A stretch of 64,000 nt of DNA from positions 62,001 to 126,000 of the forward strand of contig NZ_MSQD01000008.1 in assembly GCF_002102475.1 (NCBI RefSeq). Reading direction: 5' to 3'. Both the position numbers and the translations under genes were made by a program. This stretch comes from Thermoanaerobacterium sp. PSU-2. Its GTDB lineage: Bacteria > Bacillota > Thermoanaerobacteria > Thermoanaerobacterales > Thermoanaerobacteraceae. The notes under the pieces were generated by a model that saw only the letters and a list, made by a program, of their open reading frames with translations, had not been told where the DNA came from and ran no database searches. Position 1 is the stretch's first letter. Each line of letters begins with the position of its first letter. Below, piece after piece: positions 63,317 to 64,000 of the stretch.

Positions 63317-63562
63317 ATGTATTTGATGAATAAAGGCGACATGGGATGTTGCGGTGGTCACAACCATAATGATCATACTTATGAGAAAAATGGAAATATG
63401 GAACATCATCATGGAGATAATAACATGAATAATATAGAAATGGTAAAAGATCCTGTCTGTGGCATGCACATACCCGCTGATAAAACCGTAACAAAAATTA
63501 TAAATGGAAAAAGATATTATTTTTGTAGTGAAACCTGTGCAAAGGAATTTGAAAATAAATAA
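63317..63562 (+). CDS. His-rich YHS-domain protein, N-terminus possibly frameshifted
   Basis: 81 aa from the ATG at 63317. GCCGGHNHNDH and MEHHHGDNNM form a His/Cys-rich linker; the C-terminal KDPVCGMHIPADKT...YYFCSETCAKEF is a YHS domain, a metal-binding module often fused to CopA-type pumps. The ATG at 63317 has no ribosome site. A good site (AAAGGTGGGATAAC) leads to an ATG at 63273 in another frame that stops after 14 codons, while the YHS frame read back through that AT-rich stretch gives a hydrophobic helix. A 1-nt frameshift is likely. Confidence 0.75.
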   Translation: MYLMNKGDMGCCGGHNHNDHTYEKNGNMEHHHGDNNMNNIEMVKDPVCGMHIPADKTVTKIINGKRYYFCSETCAKEFENK

Positions 63563-63653
63563 GTCGTAATCGAGTAGGAGATGAATAATTGTTTTATTCA
63601 GGGTCCTCTCAACAAATCATCGCCTAGCTATCACCCATACCTGGCGCACCGTT

Positions 63654-63684
63654 AAAAGAAAGTAGCTATCCACTACTTTCTTTT
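63654..63684 (+). terminator. Terminator after YHS gene (copy 2 of a duplicated block)
   Basis: AAAAGAAAGTAG (63654-63665) pairs perfectly with CTACTTTCTTTT (63673-63684), loop of 7. It aligns with the hairpin at 58041-58069 but with compensating base changes. Confidence 0.85.
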
Positions 63685-63719
63685 GTACACTTATTTATAC
63701 TTTTGCAATTTTTTTATTA

Positions 63720-63810
63720 TTAATAATCATCCGAATGCACTACATCATTGACATCAGTATTTCTTTTACTAAATGATACGACTATTTTGTTTGGGAGGTA
63801 AACAATGATT
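63720..63810 (-). pseudogene. Remnant of a NusG domain II-like gene
   Basis: The minus strand encodes IVYLPNKIVVSFSKRNTDV, matching the C-terminus of the gene at 58116-58505 (IVCLPNKIVVSFSKSNTDV), with the Cys changed to Tyr. Upstream the match ends abruptly and a different gene's stop follows, so only about 29 codons remain. Confidence 0.75.
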
Positions 63811-63812
63811 TT

Positions 63813-64000
63813 TTATATTTCAATTTTGTTCATTCTAATTATAGAAATGATATAAAATACTATGCTTAACATTAAAGTAGATATTAGCGGTTTTATAATA
63901 TCTGATGTATTAAATGTACTTGCTAATGCAATAAGCTTATTTGGTATATATACAGATAATTTTTCAATATTCATTAGTGCTGAAGCCGCAAAATTTATAA
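63813..64000 (-). CDS. C-terminal end of a membrane protein, cut by window edge
   Basis: Open frame of 61 residues entering from the right edge, ending STLMLSIVFYIISIIRMNKIEI, a last membrane helix and a short charged tail. This looks like the end of an ABC-2-type permease, but too little is present to be sure. Confidence 0.5.
   Translation of the reverse strand, partial: INFAASALMNIEKLSVYIPNKLIALASTFNTSDIIKPLISTLMLSIVFYIISIIRMNKIEI

Noticed and set aside
63590-63653. 24-codon frame between the YHS gene and its terminator
   Set aside because: Ribosome site abuts the ATG and the peptide (MNNCFIQGPLNKS...) has no recognisable feature; not enough to call.

Overview
The window is AT-rich, low-GC, thermophilic Clostridia DNA. 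The glucoamylase, cyclodextrin glucanotransferase (CGTase) and S-layer-anchored amylopullulanase resemble, from memory and without a database search, those of Thermoanaerobacterium (T. thermosaccharolyticum / thermosulfurigenes group). There are 48 credible intact or near-intact protein genes, a peptidase T gene cut at the left edge, a membrane-protein gene cut at the right edge and one decayed gene fragment. I saw no rRNA, tRNA, CRISPR array, intact insertion sequence or prophage.

Layout. 1-7 kb: housekeeping and orphan genes (pepT, esterase, Sfp-type transferase, Fe-S helicase, Rsm22 methyltransferase, DUF1848). 7-9.5 kb: an arsD-arsA pair with a Cys-rich HesB-like gene. 9.8-14.4 kb: nitroreductase, MBL hydrolase, CPBP protease, RlmD. 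14.5-20.3 kb: lipoprotein glucoamylase, thioesterase, pyk, pfkA. 20.3-26.4 kb: dnaE, ytoI-like regulator, ptsH, whiA. 26.4-51 kb: a starch/maltodextrin island with alpha-glucan phosphorylase, an intracellular GH13 enzyme, two malEFG-type importers, a chemoreceptor, CGTase and amylopullulanase. RodZ and two DUF2229 genes lie inside it. 51-54.6 kb: yvcK, rapZ, a PHP gene, murB. 54.7-58 kb: a copper operon and a DUF1540 gene. 58-63.6 kb: a two-component system and a divergent metal/redox gene set.

The starch genes form one pathway. Amylopullulanase (S-layer) and CGTase (secreted) cut starch outside, a lipoprotein glucoamylase releases glucose at the membrane, two ABC importers bring in oligosaccharides or cyclodextrins, and the cytoplasmic GH13 enzyme and phosphorylase finish the job into pfkA/pyk glycolysis. 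Seven promoters of these genes carry a shared palindrome, GCAAYCGNTTGC-like, typical of LacI/CcpA-family operators, although no such regulator is encoded here. The island lies between whiA-ptsH and rapZ-yvcK, which are normally adjacent, so it looks like an insertion into a conserved cluster.

The best candidate for an undescribed system is at 58.1-63.6 kb. Two sigma-54 (-24/-12) promoters face away from each other. One drives two membrane zinc-ribbon proteins plus a sensor kinase and its NtrC-type activator. The other drives a secreted His-motif protein, a CcdA-like membrane protein with a CSHC motif and a His-rich YHS-domain protein. It adjoins a CopA operon that has a CsoR-like operator. 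I infer a metal- or thiol-stress response under sigma-54 control.
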